A stretch of DNA of 9,068 nt, taken from positions 1 through 9,068 of the forward strand of contig JBAZYB010000165.1 of NCBI GenBank assembly GCA_041659545.1, written 5' to 3'. Source of the stretch: Hyphomicrobium_A sp041659545. Its GTDB lineage: Bacteria > Pseudomonadota > Alphaproteobacteria > Rhizobiales > Hyphomicrobiaceae. This document shows positions 6,229 through 9,068 of the stretch, piece after piece (position 1 is the stretch's first letter; each line of letters begins with the position of its first letter). A model generated the notes under the pieces. That model saw only the letters and a list, made by a program, of their open reading frames with translations. It had not been told where the DNA came from and ran no database searches. Made by a program: the position numbers and the translations under genes.

Positions 6229-6912
6229 ATGCATATATTGGCCATCGACACATGTTTCGACGGCTGCTCGGCGTGCGTCGCCGAGTTGCGGGGCGGCGTT
6301 GCCGACGCACTTGCAGCGCGCTTTGAGCGGTTCGAGCAAGGACACGCCGAACGTCTCGTCCCGATGATCGGTGAGGTCATGGGAGAGGCGAAGCTCGCCT
6401 TCGAGAAAATCGATCGGATTGCGGTTACTGTCGGCCCTGGCACCTTCACCGGCACTCGCATCGGCATCGCCGCGGCACGTGCGCTGGCGCTGGCGACTGG
6501 CGCCGGTCTGGTCGGAGTATCGAGCCTTGCAGTCATGGCCGAGGTGGCCAGACATCGGGGTATTGTCGAGCCACTGGCTGTCGTGGTCGATGCTCGGCGC
6601 GACGAAGTCTATGTGCAGTTCTTTCGCCGCGATGTCGAAGTCGATGGACCCCAACTGCTATCGCTGGATGATGCTTCCCGCGTCGGCGGCGAAGGGGCGA
6701 TTGTTTTGGTCGGCTCTGGTGCCGCTGCCGTTGCTGCCATTGCAGCGCGACACGGGCGCGAGGCCAAGGCGCTGATGCCCGAACTCCTTCCCGAGGCCGT
6801 CGCGCTGGCGCGTCTTGCCAGCAAACTTCCTATCTCCGAGGCAGTCGTTCCACTCTATTTGCGGCCGCCAGACGCCAAACCCCAGGACGGCAAGTCCGTC
6901 GCGAGAGCTTGA
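6229..6912 (+). CDS. tsaB: tRNA threonylcarbamoyladenosine biosynthesis protein TsaB
   Basis: A 227-residue protein of the ASKHA-fold TsaB (YeaZ) family. It begins MHILAIDTCFD, where AIDT (5-8) is the family opening, and contains the signature VGPGTFTGTRIGIAAARAL (68-86), followed by DARRDEVYVQ (121-130). TsaB is an enzymatically inactive paralogue of TsaD that dimerises with it and, together with TsaE, forms the complex that places t6A at position 37 of ANN-decoding tRNAs. Length is normal. The ATG at 6229 is the only start compatible with the family N-terminus; the open frame upstream overlaps rutE. A weak AGGG ribosome site lies 9-10 nt upstream. rimI begins 1 nt after its stop, so the two are probably translationally coupled; tsaB-rimI is a widely kept pair in bacteria. 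Confidence 0.96.
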   Translation: MHILAIDTCFDGCSACVAELRGGVADALAARFERFEQGHAERLVPMIGEVMGEAKLAFEKIDRIAVTVGPGTFTGTRIGIAAARALALATGAGLVGVSSLAVMAEVARHRGIVEPLAVVVDARRDEVYVQFFRRDVEVDGPQLLSLDDASRVGGEGAIVLVGSGAAAVAAIAARHGREAKALMPELLPEAVALARLASKLPISEAVVPLYLRPPDAKPQDGKSVARA

Positions 6913-6913
6913 T

Positions 6914-7399
6914 ATGCGCCCGGCTGCGATTCCACTCGACCCCAAGAACCTGAGCCTGCTGTGGGCCAGCCCGGAACGGGCGGAAGAGATCGCGGCGCTG
7001 CACGCGCGTTTGTTCGATCCGGCCTGGGATGCGGCCAGCATCACGAGCGCCATCGAACATCCAGCGTCGGCCTCGTTTATCGCTCAGGTTCGAGAGCCGC
7101 TGATCCTTGCAGGCTTCATTATCGGGCGCATCGCTGCCGACGAGGCGGAACTGTTGACGGTCGGCGTCGCCCCCGAGTGGCAGCGACGCGGCATCGGCCG
7201 GCGGATGGTCGAGGGCCTCGCCAGGGCGGCACGCCGGGCTGAGGTCAAACGGCTTTTCCTCGAAGTGGCGGCTGACAACGAGGCTGCAGGGGCGCTTTAT
7301 TCGAGCCTCGGGTTTATCCCGACCGGCGGGCGCAAAGGCTACTATCAGCGCCCCGGCGGCGTAAGCGTCGACGCCTATATCCTCTCGCTCGATCTCTAG
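6914..7399 (+). CDS. rimI: Ribosomal protein S18 alanine N-acetyltransferase RimI
   Basis: A 161-residue GNAT acetyltransferase. The acetyl-CoA binding motif A is clear: LLTVGVAPEWQRRGIGRRM (80-98), with the Q-x-x-G-x-G core at 90-95. LFLEVAADNEAAGALYSSLGF (115-134) is the typical RimI motif B, including N122 and Y129, which correspond to the conserved catalytic region. It is followed by GRKGYYQRPGGVSVDAYIL (139-157), the usual RimI ending. RimI acetylates the N-terminal alanine of ribosomal protein S18. The position next to tsaB supports RimI over a generic GNAT. The start at 6914, 1 nt after the tsaB stop, is preferred to an in-frame upstream ATG that would overlap tsaB by about 98 nt. The first 15 residues are less conserved than the rest. 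Confidence 0.92.
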   Translation: MRPAAIPLDPKNLSLLWASPERAEEIAALHARLFDPAWDAASITSAIEHPASASFIAQVREPLILAGFIIGRIAADEAELLTVGVAPEWQRRGIGRRMVEGLARAARRAEVKRLFLEVAADNEAAGALYSSLGFIPTGGRKGYYQRPGGVSVDAYILSLDL

Positions 7400-7429
7400 A
7401 GCGCATAGGGCGCGTCGCGAGGAGCAGTC

Positions 7430-8311
7430 ATGGGCGCGTTCCGCGGTGCCGCTATTCTCACCGGCTTCTTTGCACTGACCGTGCCGCTGATGCCGGTGCA
7501 GGCGCTGCTGGTGCGGACGGGCTCCAAGCGGGCGCGTTCATTCCCCCACTGGTATCACCGCCAAGTCTGCCGATTGCTCGGCATTCGCCTGCATGTGGAA
7601 GGCTCGGTGGCGCGCGATTGCCCGGTGCTGCTGATCGCCAACCACACCACATGGCTGGATATCCCGGTGCTGTCGGCCGTGGCTCCCGTATCCTTTGTTG
7701 CCAAGAAGGAGGTCGGCACGTGGCCCTTCGTCGCCTCGCTGGCGCGGCTGCAGCGGACGGTTTTCGTGGATCGGAAACGGCGCTCCTCGGTTGGGACGGC
7801 CACGGGTGAGATTGTCGGCCGCCTGGCGAAGGGCGACACGATCGTGCTGTTCGCCGAAGGCACATCCAGCGACGGCAATCGTGTGCTGCCGTTCATGACC
7901 TCGCTTTTTGCGGCGGCAAAGCCCTCTGCCAGCGACACGAGCCTTGCTTCCGATGCCGTCGTGCAGACGCTCTCGGCCGTGTACACCCGTCTGCATGGCT
8001 TGCCGCTGGGACGCGCGGATCGGCCGACTATTTCGTGGTTCGGCGACATGGAAATGCGCGCCCATGCCTGGGAGCTGCTGAAGTCGGGGCCGCTCGACGT
8101 GGAAATCCGTATCGGTGCGCCCGTGCCGTTAACAAGCTTCTCCGATCGCAAGGATCTTGCCCGGCACAGCGAGATTCAGGTGCGTGAGCAGGTCGTCCGC
8201 TCACTCAGAGCCCGCCCTGCGGAAGAGGCTGTCGAGGTTGCGCAGCCTGACCCCGAGGCGGCCGCCGTCCGGGTACGCGTCGTCGCGGGGCAGGGCCAAA
8301 AGTGGACGTGA
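7430..8311 (+). CDS. 1-acyl-glycerol-3-phosphate / lyso-ornithine lipid acyltransferase (PlsC/OlsA type)
   Basis: A 293-residue membrane-associated acyltransferase of the PlsC fold. An N-terminal hydrophobic segment (about 7-28) is followed by the catalytic HX4D motif NHTTWLD (H72, D77), the block VDRKRRSSVG (113-122) and the substrate-binding motif FAEGTSSDG (141-149, E143-G144-T145). These enzymes move an acyl chain from acyl-ACP or acyl-CoA to a lyso-lipid at the inner membrane. In rhizobia the family member beside miaB resembles OlsA, which completes ornithine lipids; whether this protein makes phosphatidic acid or ornithine lipid cannot be settled from sequence, and no olsB lies in the window. 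Residues about 262-293 are a variable Ala/Glu/Val-rich tail. The ATG at 7430 has a strong AGGAG 5 nt upstream. It starts 30 nt after rimI, in the slot where several rhizobia carry a fur/mur gene first. Confidence 0.9.
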   Translation: MGAFRGAAILTGFFALTVPLMPVQALLVRTGSKRARSFPHWYHRQVCRLLGIRLHVEGSVARDCPVLLIANHTTWLDIPVLSAVAPVSFVAKKEVGTWPFVASLARLQRTVFVDRKRRSSVGTATGEIVGRLAKGDTIVLFAEGTSSDGNRVLPFMTSLFAAAKPSASDTSLASDAVVQTLSAVYTRLHGLPLGRADRPTISWFGDMEMRAHAWELLKSGPLDVEIRIGAPVPLTSFSDRKDLARHSEIQVREQVVRSLRARPAEEAVEVAQPDPEAAAVRVRVVAGQGQKWT

Positions 8312-8386
8312 AGTCCGCCGCTCTGTAGGAAAGTAGACCCCCGCGCGGGTAGGCGCGGCCGAAACTTATGGCGGAATGCCAATACG

Positions 8387-9068
<682 letters not shown>

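Noticed and set aside
8337..8350. GC-rich palindrome (ACCC...GGGT, core CCCGCGCGGG) before miaB as a terminator
   Set aside because: The hairpin has no T tract and a very short loop, so it does not support a rho-independent terminator call.

Overview
The window reads as chromosomal DNA of an alphaproteobacterium, most likely order Hyphomicrobiales (Rhizobiales). The basis is high GC, the proteins' resemblance to alphaproteobacterial families, the murJ-trpS-usp-nfu run, the tsaB-rimI-acyltransferase-miaB run, and an Irr-type iron box, a regulatory system typical of this group. No phage, transposon, CRISPR or RNA gene is visible; this is a housekeeping region.

Layout. Two genes point left: a membrane-anchored protein with an Ig-like domain, cut by the left edge (1-654), and a rhomboid intramembrane serine protease (758-1420). 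A 133-nt divergent gap separates them from a long rightward series: murJ (lipid II flippase), trpS (tryptophanyl-tRNA synthetase), a universal stress protein, nfu (Fe-S cluster carrier), a rutE-like nitroreductase, tsaB (tRNA t6A37 synthesis), rimI (ribosomal protein S18 N-acetyltransferase), a PlsC/OlsA-type lipid acyltransferase, and miaB (tRNA ms2i6A37 methylthiotransferase), which is cut by the right edge.

Regulation. The clearest signal outside the genes lies upstream of nfu. A 19-bp perfect inverted repeat with 7-bp arms (4877-4895) differs at one arm position from the Irr iron control element as I recall it, and it abuts a plausible -10 box. A strong rho-independent terminator (5524-5548) ends nfu. 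Nfu therefore looks like a single-gene, iron/haem-responsive unit, separated from the translation-related genes that follow.

Functional links. TsaB and MiaB both modify A37 next to the tRNA anticodon, and MiaB is an iron-sulfur enzyme that could be a client of carriers such as Nfu. TrpS and RimI also serve translation. MurJ and the acyltransferase serve the envelope. In several rhizobia a Fur/Mur-family regulator gene sits between rimI and the acyltransferase; here only 30 nt separate them, so that regulator is absent from this position.

Both edge genes (1-654 and 8387-9068) are open at the window boundary. No intergenic stretch exceeds 300 bases.
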